Part shown: in pieces, positions 11,496 to 22,800 of the stretch
Layout of the letters: every line of letters begins with the position of its first letter
Numbering within the stretch: position 1 is the first letter of the stretch
Origin: Pseudisothecium myosuroides
Lineage: Eukaryota; Streptophyta; Bryopsida; Hypnales; Lembophyllaceae
Direction: 5' to 3'
Assembly: GCA_951799445.1 (NCBI GenBank)
Contig: OX637290.1
Coordinates: 24,298,987-24,362,986, forward strand
Length of the DNA stretch: 64,000 nucleotides
Notes under the pieces: model-generated
Told to the model about the DNA's origin: nothing
The model's input: only the letters and a program-made list of their open reading frames with translations
The model's database searches: none
Translations under genes and position numbers: made by a program

Positions 11496-11551
11496 TGGTG
11501 CAATGGTTAAGAACCTTGGACCTCAACCACGAGGTCCAAAGTTCGAAATCC
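11496..11551 (+). other. tRNA-like Pol III A and B boxes (SINE head or tRNA relic)
   Basis: TGGTGCAATGG at 11496-11506 resembles an A box and GTTCGAAATCC at 11541-11551 a B box, about 35 bp apart, with a perfect 9-bp hairpin between (TTGGACCTC..GAGGTCCAA). The acceptor and T stems do not close, so this is not a functional tRNA. The following sequence (TGGGCGCTAGATTACCCACC) is shared with locus 2, where the tRNA-like part is missing. Best read as a tRNA-derived SINE head. Confidence 0.4.
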
Positions 11552-11989
11552 CATGGTGGTGCTGTGGGCGCTAGATTACCCACCCTTGGTAATAGAGCGA
11601 ACACCAACCAGGTTCTATGCCTTTATCCACTTTTTTAATATATGAGGGTGTTGTGAGCGTGGTCCACTGTGCCTTCCAAGCAATGGATCTTTTTTGCTAA
11701 CGTTTCCTAAGGGTCGTGGATGGCAGCAAATAATTAGTAATGCATGTAGTAACTCACCAGCTAACTGCGATGTTCAGAGTGATGGTGAAATTCTAACTCC
11801 CTAACTATCTATCCTATGTCAAGGGTAGACTGGGTAGTTGGCGTCATTTCTAACGTCCCTAACTACGTAAAAAGGGGAACCCCTATGTTCCTTCCATGAA
11901 CCTCTAAGACTATCGTGGGTTTTAAGACTCCACCTAGAAGTTCTACTTCTAAAGACTAATTCTAAAGTCCAACTCTTACTCTAATTTTC

Positions 11990-12760
11990 AACCTCTAAAT
12001 GAAACTCTAGACTTTTACTCTTTTAACTTGGCTTTAAGTATTAACCACCGACTTCTATTCTATGTTTTAACTTTTAACTCTAAATTTTTACTCCTCTATT
12101 CTATTCTAAATCTACCCCTTCTAAATTTAACTCTACGGTTTTGACTTTTAACTCTACCTTTTCACTTTCTACTGTAGATTTTTATTCCTAATTTAACTCT
12201 AGGTTTTTGACTTTTAACTCTAAATTTTTACTTCTAAAATTAATCCCCCATTTTAACCTCTGGGTTTGACTCTACGTTTTCACTTTGACTCTAGATTTTT
12301 CTACTTCCAACTAACTCTAAAATTTTACTTCTACCTCTAACTTTTAACTTCTACTTTTAGCTTTTCACTCTAACTTTTTACTCCCCAATTGACTAAAATT
12401 TAACCTTTTAATTTAATCTAAACTTTTGACTTTTGACTTTTGACTTCTACTTCCAAATTTAATCCTATCGTTTTAATCCTAGATTAACTCTAAATGTTAT
12501 CCTCCTAAATTTAATTCCAACTTTTAACTCTAGGGTTTTGACTTCTAATTTTAACTCTATTTTTAACTCAACAATCTACTTCCTAAGTGGATTCTACTTT
12601 TGACTTCTATTTCCTACTCTACTTTTTACTTCCCAAAGTTAACTCCAACTTTCGACTTTTGAATTTTAACTTCCCTAATTAAAATCTTAATTTAATCCTA
12701 GGTTTTTAACTTGCTATTTGGTCTTTAATTTTAATCCTAAATCCTCCCTCTAATCTAATC
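11990..12760. repeat. Degenerate pyrimidine-rich tandem array
   Basis: Imperfect units of the type AACTCTA(A)NTTTTNACTTCTA repeat across about 770 bp. The reverse-complement counterpart in locus 2 (36840-37450) has the same GTTAAAACTTAGAGTT theme but much more regular units. No gene in this stretch. Confidence 0.7.
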
Positions 12761-13779
12761 CTAATTTCTGTCCATTGTTTCTTGTGGTTCACTTTTAATT
12801 AAAATTCCTCCGTTCTACCCCCTACCGCTTAACTTAGCCTAACGCGGTCAGTTTATGGTCAAATCTTAATTATAAGATGTTTTCGGAAACCTCTATTCCT
12901 AATCTATCAACTTTTGAATCTAAACTTCTAATTTACACTAATCTCGGATGCTAATCACGCTCTAAGGGCTGATTAGGAAAACAAATGCTAATTAGGGAGA
13001 AACGACTAGGATTAGTTTAATGACCCACCTCGTTACTGCTAGTGTCGGAAATGACGTCATCCCCGTCCACATGCGCGTCCTCGTGCTCCATGGTGGCCAC
13101 TCGCGATTGTCTTCTTTTATTTTTGTGTTACGGTTTTTATTTATTTTATTTTTTTCAAGGCCCACGGCTTAATTTGTAGAAAAGAAAACGTTACACGTAT
13201 GATGTTCTAACCCTTTCCCCCCATTTCCTTCTCCTTTTCTTTCTCTCCTCCTCTTCCTTCTACTCTTGAACTATTCCACCAACCGTGGTGATGGTGGTCT
13301 TATGCTTCTAGTCTCAAACTTCGTGAAGTTTTAATGAACCTCCTACCCTCTTACGCAACTTTGCTTTGTGTCATCCTAATCCTCCTCCCAACGGTTGCAA
13401 GGAGTTCTTCTAGATTTCTTACCCAATCTCCTAGCTAGGCACTGTTTATCGTCTCTCTCCTTTCCACTCCTATAACACATCCTCCTCCCTAATTTCCTTC
13501 CATTGTGTGTAGGTGTGAGTGGTGATGCAAGTAGGATCGGATGTTTTTGTGCAGGTGGCGTGTGGAGTGGCAGCTTCTATTTCTTTCCCCCCCCTTTTTC
13601 TCTTGTGGTTTTGAAGTTCCAAGTTGAGTTTTTTCCCCTCCCCAACTGGATTTCTAAATTTCAAACTTTAAAAGATCAAAAAATAAAAAAAAGGGTGGTT
13701 GGGGTCCCGCAGGGCATCGTCCCGTTTAGTTCTGGAAATCCAGAAATTTAGTATTTCAATCCAGCCAAGTTGACTAGCT

Positions 13780-13975
13780 TGATGCTGAGGTTTAGTTCAG
13801 TCAAGCTGACTTAGCCCGATGCTGATGTTAGTTCAGTCAAGCTGACTGCCCGATGCTGCATGCTGGCTGTATGGCTGGCTGCCGGTCTAGTATGCTGCTG
13901 TATGCTAGCTGTATGCTGGCCGGTATGCTGGTCCGGTATGCTGGCTGTATGCTGGTCCGGGTTACTAGCTGCCTT
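13780..13975 (+). repeat. Minisatellite of TATGCTGG and GTCAAGCTGACT motifs
   Basis: Three spaced copies of CAGTCAAGCTGACT-like sequence (about 13760-13850) are followed by many short units built on CTGGCTGTATG and GGTCCGGTATG (13855-13975). The corresponding interval of locus 2 (35730-35900) has no such array, so this expansion is copy-specific. Confidence 0.65.
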
Positions 13976-14299
13976 CTCAAAAATCCACACAACTAGGTTC
14001 CCTTAGGGGAACCCACTAACACAAACTTAACTTGGATTTTTAGGAAGGGGTTAGGGCTAGGATCGAAGCTTCGCCGTCCGGGGAGTTAGGCCCCAAATTT
14101 TTAGAACGGTCACCCAAGCTAAGTGTTACGGGATGGTCACTCTCTTCCTAGAAACTCGTGACCAATCTTGGAAGTTAAACTCTGGACTTTTCCAAGAAGG
14201 TCTTGGAAACTAGACTTTAAAATCTAAGGCTATGGAGGTTCAAGGCTCTCCTGTAAAATTGGTTTTAACACCAACTTTAGGACTTGTAACACTCCACGG

Positions 14300-14700
14300 G
14301 TTCAAAGCTCCGCCGTCTAAGACGATTTTAACACATACTATAGGACTTGACGTGGTCACTAGTTCAAAGCTTCGCCGCCGTGGGGGGGTTTCACACAACA
14401 AGGGAAGTATTAGAAGAAGGTAGAAGAGACAACTTGAGAAACACACGTGACAAAGCCAAAGCTTCGCCGTCCTGAGGGGGGGTCTACACAACAAGGGGGA
14501 TATTAGAAGAAGGTAGAAAAGACAAATTTAAGGAACACACGTGACAAAGCCAAAGCTTCGCCATCCCGAGGGGGGGTCCACGCAACAAGGGGGATATTAG
14601 AAGAAGATAAAAAGACAAACTTAGAAACACGTGTGACAAAGCCAGAGCTTCGCCGTCCCGAGGGGGGGTCCACGCAAAAAGGGAAAGATTAGAAGGAGGT
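14300..14700 (+). repeat. Tandem array with a unit of about 92 bp
   Basis: The motif AAAGCTTCGCCGTCC followed by a G run recurs near 14365, 14458, 14550 and 14643, each followed by ACAAGGG.. and TTAGAAGAAGG. A related shorter array lies at 35384-35600 in locus 2 (GCGAAGCTTTGATTATAGG). Short minus-strand ORFs here are a by-product of the repeats. Confidence 0.7.
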
Positions 14701-15115
14701 GAGGACACATAAGTAAGGAAAACACACGTTTTAGTACACGTAAAGACACACAACTTCACAAGCTAAAGGCCCCCCAAAGTGGCATCGCCAAGGTACGGTG
14801 GGAGGTGACTTTAGGATTAGGACAAGACACCAAAAGACTCCTAAACTCACAAGTTAGATCACAAAAGAACTACAAGAGAGAAACGAGGACTCTTAACTCG
14901 TAACAAAGGTATAACAACCGCACGAGAAGTACACAAGGCAAGATAGAAGGACCCCCTAAGGACCTTCAAAGCTTGAATTCTAGCAACAATGGAGCAAAAA
15001 GTGCTCCAAAAACACCGTAGAGGTTTTTGGCTTCAAACGCCAAAATATCCAAAGCAAATTGGACCCACGGACTCAAACAAAAGTGAGGGGGTGTTTTAGA
15101 GAGAGAAATGGGGCC

Positions 15116-15123
15116 CTTATATA
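15116..15123 (-). promoter_or_regulatory. TATA-like box of the locus 1 repeat
   Basis: TATATAAG on the minus strand, conserved in locus 2 (34906-34913, plus strand) with the same downstream CCCATTTCTCTCTCT-like stretch. Conservation in both copies and a pyrimidine-rich start region fit a Pol II promoter of a retroelement; this is inference. Confidence 0.35.
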
Positions 15124-16394
15124 GGTTTCCCAAGGACTCACCCCTCTCTCTAAAGCTCTAAGGTAACCTTATCAACGGGGATTTTCATCCTCATCCTCAA
15201 AGATTTTCATCCTACATCCTAAATTTCTACTTCTACCATCTATGCTGGACCAACATCTTAACTTTTGGAGATCAGCTCCAATCGCCAAACGGATTGCGCC
15301 GTTGGATCCAGATCGCCGTGTTTAGTCCTAAACCCCTCTCCCCCCCGTACCGAGGCCAAAAACCCATCGTAGGCTAATTTAGTTTAAAAACCAAATCGTG
15401 GTAAAATCTTAGATCTTGGGGGTCTCCTATTTTGAGAAATGTGAATAGCCTAGGGTCTCCGGTAGGTGCGAGAGAGTCGGGAAGGACTTTTGGTTGACTT
15501 CGTTTCGCCATCGTATGGTCCCGGAATGCCGGTCAACGCGGCGGGGACCCCGCCATGTGGTTAATTCCCGAGGAATCTCGCCGGTTCGGGTACTTGCCGC
15601 TATCGGAATGTCGTGAAACTTCACGGAGCGCATTATTACATAAAACAAGCTAGTTTAATTTTTAGTGAGATTTTATTGTAACCTGGGTAATTTCCATGAA
15701 ATTCCCGTTGGAGGTTAGGAGGGTTGACCACCCGGAAAAAGGTTCTTCTGCAAGTCGGAAGATGCCGGGATTTTTCACGTGACCTCTCAGGGAGTCGCAT
15801 GAAAGACGTGCGGGTGCGTTTCCGTACCTGGCACGATTGGTCAATGGAGATTTAAACTGGACATCTCCTTGAATTAGCGACGATGCGGGAATCTTTTGCA
15901 GGTGGAGGAATCTTGGCGAACCGATTTCGCCGTTGGACTCCTGGCATGGGATTCACCCTTGAACACCATCCTTGGACTGTAGATTCCTCCACGGGCCCGA
16001 TCTTGCGTGAGTGGCTCCTACATGCTAACAATCGGGATTTTGGGAATTCGTCGATCTAATGGGGAATTCTAAATCTAACTCTAGGACCCGACCTAGTGGC
16101 CTCGCTGTGGATCCCTCGGACCGACCTAGCCATGAATCGCCACATTCATGGTGGGATTTAGCCCTTTTGGGGCTGTGTGACTCGAATCCTCCAAATCTAA
16201 CCTTTCTGTTATTTCTATACTATTTTTAGGCAAGGTTTGGGGGATTTTAAGTAAAAAACACAAATCTAGACCAAATACTATAATGAGTATGACACAACCC
16301 TATTTCGGTTCTACACTCTTTTTATGGATTTTTGTATACTTTATCAACTTTAAATTGCAAATTTCCAAAAAAAATAATTCTACGAGTCCCAAGT

Positions 16395-19300
16395 AACAAA
16401 TTGGGAGCTCACAAGTGCCTACCCGCGCGGCGGGCTGCCTATGTGGTGGGCAAATAAAATAAAATATTTTTTTTTTCAATTTTTTTTCATTTTTCATTTT
16501 TCATTTTATTTTATTTTATTGATTTGTCTAAAACAACATTTATTCCATGAAGAAAATACACGGATACATTGGTGTATAAAAGTATCAAATCTGCACAATT
16601 ACAAAGCATGTTTCAACGATACGGAAGTGGCGTGACTTCCGTTCATATCAATTTAGTACATCAAACGCACAAAAGTTGTGGGTGTCTTTAACGCATGGAA
16701 TCCATACGGTAATGGTACGTAGATATGAATTCTTGACTTCCATACGATATTTGTTGAAAAATTGTCCTCCCTCAAGTTCGAGATAAGATTCCTAGTGGCT
16801 CAAAGCAAAAAGAATCTCCATCATTGCTAATCCAATGAACTATTTGTGGAAGAAAAAAAATAGTTTTAGTGGAGTTGTTGTCTTCGGCAAATTACAATTT
16901 TTGCAGTGTTAAAGAAAATATTTTGGTGGGGTCAAGCATTTGTTGTACACTTCTCATCTAAAAATCACGAGGGCAGACTTCTCTACTATTTTGTTGAAGC
17001 CAAGAATGTTAGCATGTGAGCATAGAATCTATGAGCCCATGGTTTTAGGAGTGTATATTATAAATATCTTCTATAAATATAGGTGTCTATGTTATAAATA
17101 TCCATGTTATAGACTTTTTTTCTATTATAGTACACCTCTATTATCTGTACATATGTTGTAAACACCTTCAAATGGTTGTAGATACATACCTACAACTAGT
17201 TTCAGGTCTCATAGGCTCATGTCTCTACACTCACACACTAGCATCGTTGCTCCCAGAGCTGCTCGATCTTAACCCCTAAATGACGGACCCATGACCATTG
17301 ATTTCAAACCTCACTGCCCATCACTCAATTTGATGCCATTTTGCAACTAGATATGTATGAAAAATTTTATATTTATTTTTCAGTGATGAAATTACATGTC
17401 TTCTTTACTTCAAAAAAAATTTAGATTTTTTTGTGGAAAATAGTTTTTTTAAAGAATTTTTGAAGAAAAAGTGAAAAAAAATCATATTAAATAGAAAATG
17501 ATTTCAAAAAATCTTAAAATTTCACCATGTGTGTATATTACAATGACAAACATCATGGTGTAAACTCGATTTCCGTATCATTCTATAAATAGAAAGTAAT
17601 AGACATTGAAAATACACCCAAAGTTCAAATTGCAATAAATAATGCAATATTAGGAATTTTCTCAAAATTCAAAGTGGAGTAGAAACCAGAGTAGATGCCC
17701 TTCATTTTGTTAGTTGGAGTCAAACTCAAAAAATATCATTTTTGTGGAGAAATTTCAGATTTAGAGCAAGGAGCAACAACTTCCCAAAATACACTAAAAT
17801 AGCACTGTTTTGTGAAACGTTTTTTTTAATAACTTCTCATTTCCGTGAAGACAAACATTGGAAAGAGTACAAACTCAATTGGATACTCTTCATAACCCAA
17901 TATGAAAGGTCAATAAAGAAAAGAAGGATGAGAAAATGCTTTTGAACACTTTTGGCTCAACAGTATTGTCATCGGAACGCCACGGAATGGCGTCCACGGC
18001 ATTCCAGGGTTAACAACGACCAAAAAAAAGTGCGTGCTTACCAGAACTGAGACTTCTGATACGAACCAGGAATCACCTCCACCACAAACTAAGTCCACAA
18101 TCTACGGAATCCAAAGATTCTCAAACAAGGGGTGCCCTGATACTGTTACCAGAGAAGGGAGCCCTACCACACTTTTATTTTGCAGCGTGGGCGCTCAGGC
18201 TTGGGACGCGACGCGCACCTCGCTGGCTTTGCGGTGACAGCAGGGCGCGGCCCTGGCCGCAATCCAGAAGACAATTTGAATCAACACCCCGTTCAATGCA
18301 ACTCCCGATTCGAATGTGCTCGTCGAAAAATTCCTCGGCACCCATCTCGCTACTACACATATGCCATAATTTTTTCACTGGACAATGCGCTGATTTGAGT
18401 GCGAAGAGCTTGTCAATGTTAAGAATGCGAGCTCACGTGCTTTGATTCTGGATGCCAATCTCTCACTCTGCATTTGAATTTCCGGTTTAGATCGAGGGTT
18501 GAGAAGGGGACGACTGGGATGAAATTCACGGACTTGGAATTGGAAAGGCTCTGTGGAGGGGAAGAATTGCACAGGATTGTGAATTAAGCGTGAGGGGATT
18601 TACTCAAAGATTTGACGCCAATCACGAAGATATGGAGGTGCGTAGGGTTGGTATTGCATTGGCAGTCCATATTGTGGAAGGACCCATTTCAGGCTCTCGC
18701 TTGGATTTGTTGCTGTACTGAGCAAAGACTCTAAAAACAATGTTACCGTGCTTTGCAATAGGTCCGTCTCGGGAATTTTAGCTGTTCAATTGATGGAAAT
18801 TTGGCCATAGCTCATTTTGTGCAGTGTGGAGACGGTTCAGTCTTTGATTTCCAGGGACAAGTTTTTGTCAGAGAGCCGTTTTGTTGCCGTGATTGTGAGA
18901 CACAATTGATTTCTGATTGTGTGCCCCGGTAACAGCTGCGCAATCTGTCAATACCCAGTCAGTTATAGTGTTTTTTTAATCAGTTCACTTCCCACCGACT
19001 ATCGATGATCGTGATTGATTTTTGGTTTTGATCAAACTCGGAATTGATTATGCCTTCACTAAGATTAGGATTATTTCTTCATACGCTTTAAGAGTAGGAA
19101 AAATCGTGGTTGTGATTCAGTGATTGGGGGTTGCAACAAGCCTGTTTTTATGGGTCGTTGTGGTTGGCCAATTTCACGATAATAGTAGATATCAGAGTAG
19201 TTTAGATGGCAAATTGTTCAACTTCGATTGTTTCGAGCGTTACAAAGGGAGAATCAATTGGAGGGGGCCAAAGTATTGGGCACTTTGCAACCCTATTTTC

Positions 19301-19843
19301 TCTCCATATTTAATACGAATCTCCACCATTGGAAGAATGAAGATGAGTCTTCAATCACAACGTTTAGTTTTCAATGTTGAAAACCATTACCCACCTCCTT
19401 GAGGTGGTGAGGCGGGTGACATTTTCCAGCATTGGAAGAATGTGAGTGTGCCGGATGTCAAGTTCTGGCCAACAATCTGAACTTAGAATGGTCGAAGTTG
19501 ATGCTCTAAAACCCGCTAATCTATGACATATTCTTTGACAGTTGCAAATGGGGGAGTCAAAGTTAATTGAGCAGCAATTGGTTCCTTTTGGCATAGAATA
19601 AATGTCTTCCCCATAGAAGATTGTGTGCCGAAGGAGATTTGATAACCCCTGCTTGATGCAATAGGGGTGCCAACTTTGGAATTCATGCTCTGCAATATGC
19701 AAGTTTATTACCAAATTGGGTGAAATTCGAGTCTTCTTTCGTTGAAGTGCTAACCTTAAAGGACGAACCGCTTGTAGGAAACACGATTATGAAATCACCT
19801 TCGTGTACAGGCTAGCTCTGACCCGCCTCTGTTGTGTGTGCAG
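16395..19843. other. Intergenic DNA upstream of the SLC4 gene
   Basis: Holds a dispersed repeat copy (17273 to about 17940) and a GC-richer block (18160-18600) of unknown role. The SLC4 first exon with its ATG must lie in this stretch or be missed, because the frame at 19844 has an upstream TGA at 19790-19792 and no ATG after it. No promoter element is convincing. Confidence 0.4.
17273..17940. repeat. Dispersed repeat, copy A
   Basis: Starts at TTAACCCCTAAATGACGG and contains GCCATTTTGCAACTAGATATG, which recurs at 30236 and 33556. The body that follows is shared in order with 30240-30730, 42289-42726 and 45735-46080. Probably a family of non-autonomous elements with TTAACCCC-type tips; the right border is uncertain. 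Confidence 0.5.
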
Positions 19844-22800
19844 AAACTTGTGGTTACTGGATCAACGAGAGCTCTTTCAAAGTCTCCTGCAGCAACACAA
19901 TGGGCACCATCCCTTTCCCTTCGAACTCTTCCAACTTGCCCACATGAACGAAAACCAAGATGCAGGAGCTTGAAGCAGTTCACAGGAATTCGGTGCATAA
20001 CCTACACATCCCATGGTGGCCTGTGGAGCTCAAGGAGGCTCATTGTCCCATATAGGAGAACCTCGAGCAGTGCTTCAGAGCCAGACTTGCAGGTGAAGTG
20101 CTCCTCTTCAGCTGCTGGCGTCGATGGATCATTCGGATCGGTTCATGATGAGGATGGAGCCCAATTAGGGTTTGGGGCTGGCATTGTGAAGGACATGGAA
20201 CGCAGACTTCGTCCTCACTACGCCAGTGATTATAGCGATGGACTCCACCCCAAGGCCTTGAGTGCCACGGCCTACATGATCGTCGCCTCTCTTGCGCCTT
20301 GCTTTGCCTTCGGCGGGTCAGTGATACTTTCATAATGCCAGGTTTTGCTTCACCTTTTCTGAAAGTTTTGTTGAAACTACACTTCACTTGCAATATTAAT
20401 GTGCACACCAGTTTTTGAAAATTTGAAAACACTGTATGGCAAGTGCCAGTCCCCTGCAATTCATAGTATTCACTCCTAAACATTGCGTGATAAGGGCCTC
20501 CTCTTTGTGCCATCTATGTTCAGAAAGGATTTGATTTCAGTGTGGTTTGAATGAGAATGGCGTTTGATTTCATAGCCTATTGGTGTCCTCCACATGGTCT
20601 GTACATTTTATCATTATTTCTATCGTATGATTGCTGAATTGAATGCATGTTCCTTTGCATACTGTCCTCATGACGTGATTCTTGCATCACGGTGTAGGAT
20701 GATTTCGCGTGTCACAGCTTCCCAGATGGGGCTTCTGGAGACCATAATAAGTTGTGCAGGTACGCACTCCACCCTCGTGGATGAAAACATGATTTTCAGT
20801 TAGATTAAACTCTTTCAAGAATTTTTAGACGCCATCATAGTGAGATAAGTATGATGCAGTTTATGGAGAGACCTCCTTGTAATACATTTAGGGCCCTCCC
20901 TTCTAAGGCGAAAGCTAGTATGCTGCTATTTTAGTTCATACTATGAACTTTTTCTTGGGCCCGTGTCCCTCCCTGTGGCTTCACTTCACAATCCAGCTTT
21001 TGGAGGGACAGAGCCACAGTGGTCAGATTTGGCAGAATCTGGCGCCAGAAAAAAAAGCCATGGTTCATAGGTGGTGCAATAATCACATGGCATAGTTAGT
21101 CTGTGAATGGGCCATGATATATTCCAAATGCGATCCTCTTGTATTTAAATGGCATGCAACATGGGTGCAGAAAGTGTCCCTCACTAATTGAAAATGGAAC
21201 ATTGAAAACTGAACATGCATTATCATGCTTCTATCTCGGAAGCATTTTTAGTCTTTACAGCTTCAAGCTCTATTGAAGGGTGAGTTCGCCACTTTCACTA
21301 GTTTTTGACCATCTGTCCTGTGTTTTGACTTCTCTGCAGTATCAGGACTCATCTATACGTCATTGGCAGCACAGCCTCTGACACTACTTGGCCCCACGGG
21401 CTTCATGGTCGTCATCACTGGTGCTTTGTACAGGGTAAGTTAATCATGCCGAGATTGAAACCTTGTCACGTTTTATAAATATACTTAATGACTATATTGT
21501 GTACTGATTGATTGATTGATTTTTCCTTCATTGGTTGCAGTTAACAAAGCAAGTCATGGTGCCGTTTCTTCCTGTTTACGGCTGGGTAGGGATCTGGTCG
21601 TGCATCTTTCTTCTTGGTCTGGGAACTTTGGAGGCCAGCTCACAGGTAATTCCTTGCAATGCCTGTGTTTGACACAAAAAGCTGGATAACGGACGGGCAG
21701 ATCATTTCTGTAAAAAGTGCTAAATGTTAAATGTCTAGACCTGATTTGTTTGCACCAAACTTCGTTTTGAATTCTGGAATTGATCTTGAGTTTTTCAATC
21801 TGGCAATCAGTTCCTCAATTATGCCAGTTTCGGAATGCCAATCAGTCCAACACTTCCTAACTGGAGAATGAAACTTTTATCTTGCAAATAGTTTTGAAAC
21901 AGGTTATATGTCTCTCCAATTATCAAATCAGATATAATTAGCTTTGGACTATCAGTCCGTCTCCAATGCTCATGTGACCCTGGCCATGAGGGTTCTTGCT
22001 ACAAAATTCAAAATTATTAATGAGGAGGATTCCTTACTGAATTGTGTGACTGTGCGCTTGAGCAGTTAGTCAAGCACTTGACGAGATTCGTGGATGAGAC
22101 ATTCACAACTTTCATCTCCATTGGTTTCATGTGCGAAGCCTACAAGGTTCGTTTGCTTAGAGCTCTGCTATTAACTACACTGATGTGTCCTATTAGCGCG
22201 TGTTACGAAGTGAACTTACATATGGCTATAACTTCTTACAAGTGAGAAATTAAATTTTATGAATGATATTTGTGATGATTCTTCAACATGAATAGCACTA
22301 GTACTCATACAACGGGTAAAAATTTCCCAACTTTCAGAAAAGGTATAACCATGTGTAAGTTCATTTCGAAACAGAGAATAATAGGAAAAATCAGTGTAGC
22401 TTTCTTGCCTACTTGCGGAATCCTGAGATGGAAGTTTCTACTTATTCTGATTGTAATTTTCATGCAGGGAGTTGCGAGTCTGCACAGCCCCACCAGCGCT
22501 TATCCTATTGAGACTGCCTTGTTATCGTTTGTTCTGGCTGCTGGAACCTATGCCACTGCCAAAGCCCTAACTGAGGTTGGTAAACTCACACCCTCATAAA
22601 ACCGCTGATTTGTAAGGTGCAAAAGTTTCAAATACACCAACTGAGGAAATGTTATAAGTCTTTTAAAAACAATGATGTGGTCATTTTTTTGTATTATTCT
22701 CGCTACTTCCCTATGTATTGATCTAAGGCTTAGCATGCATTTTTAAGGGTGATTTCTCTTAATAGCTCAATTTAACTCTGAAAATTTGTTACAGGGACTG

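Larger units (their letters stand above)
3802..11549. other. About 7.7 kb of DNA inserted inside the locus 1 repeat
   Basis: The locus 2 repeat runs continuously through the point (about 37855-37865) where locus 1 is split, so 3802-11549 is extra. It is very AT-rich and contains two weak coding clusters (4779-5419 and 7157-7548), foldback elements (6937-7158, 11045-11402) and TTAA-flanked elements (8401-8844, 9142-10077). It is probably a stack of nested insertions rather than one element. No transposase family was recognised. Stretches 3802-4650, 5670-6930 and 7550-8390 hold nothing else I can support. Confidence 0.5.
1517..16394 (-). repeat. Large dispersed repeat, locus 1 (interrupted copy)
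   Basis: Blocks 1517-1681 and 2079-2457, then 2457-3801 and about 11550-16394, match locus 2 (33644-41894), mostly as the reverse complement. Anchors: 3530-3800 pairs with 37870-38160; 11560-11700 with 37700-37850; 15116-15123 with 34906-34913; 16200-16394 with 33644-33830. I found no polymerase, integrase or transposase, and no obvious pair of direct terminal repeats. A TATA-like box on the minus strand suggests the element's own direction is right to left here. It could be a very long solo LTR or a large non-autonomous retroelement; the class is not proven. Confidence 0.6.

Noticed and set aside
11488..11560. Functional tRNA gene
   Set aside because: A and B boxes are present but no closed cloverleaf forms.
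14240..14759. Minus-strand ORFs with repeated cysteine- and leucine-rich text
   Set aside because: They read through the 92-bp tandem array; the repeated peptide pattern comes from the DNA repeat, not from selection.
19832..19843. Start of the SLC4 protein at 19832
   Set aside because: The base triplet there is TTG, not ATG, and it lies in a good splice-acceptor context (TGTGTGCAG); an upstream exon is more likely.
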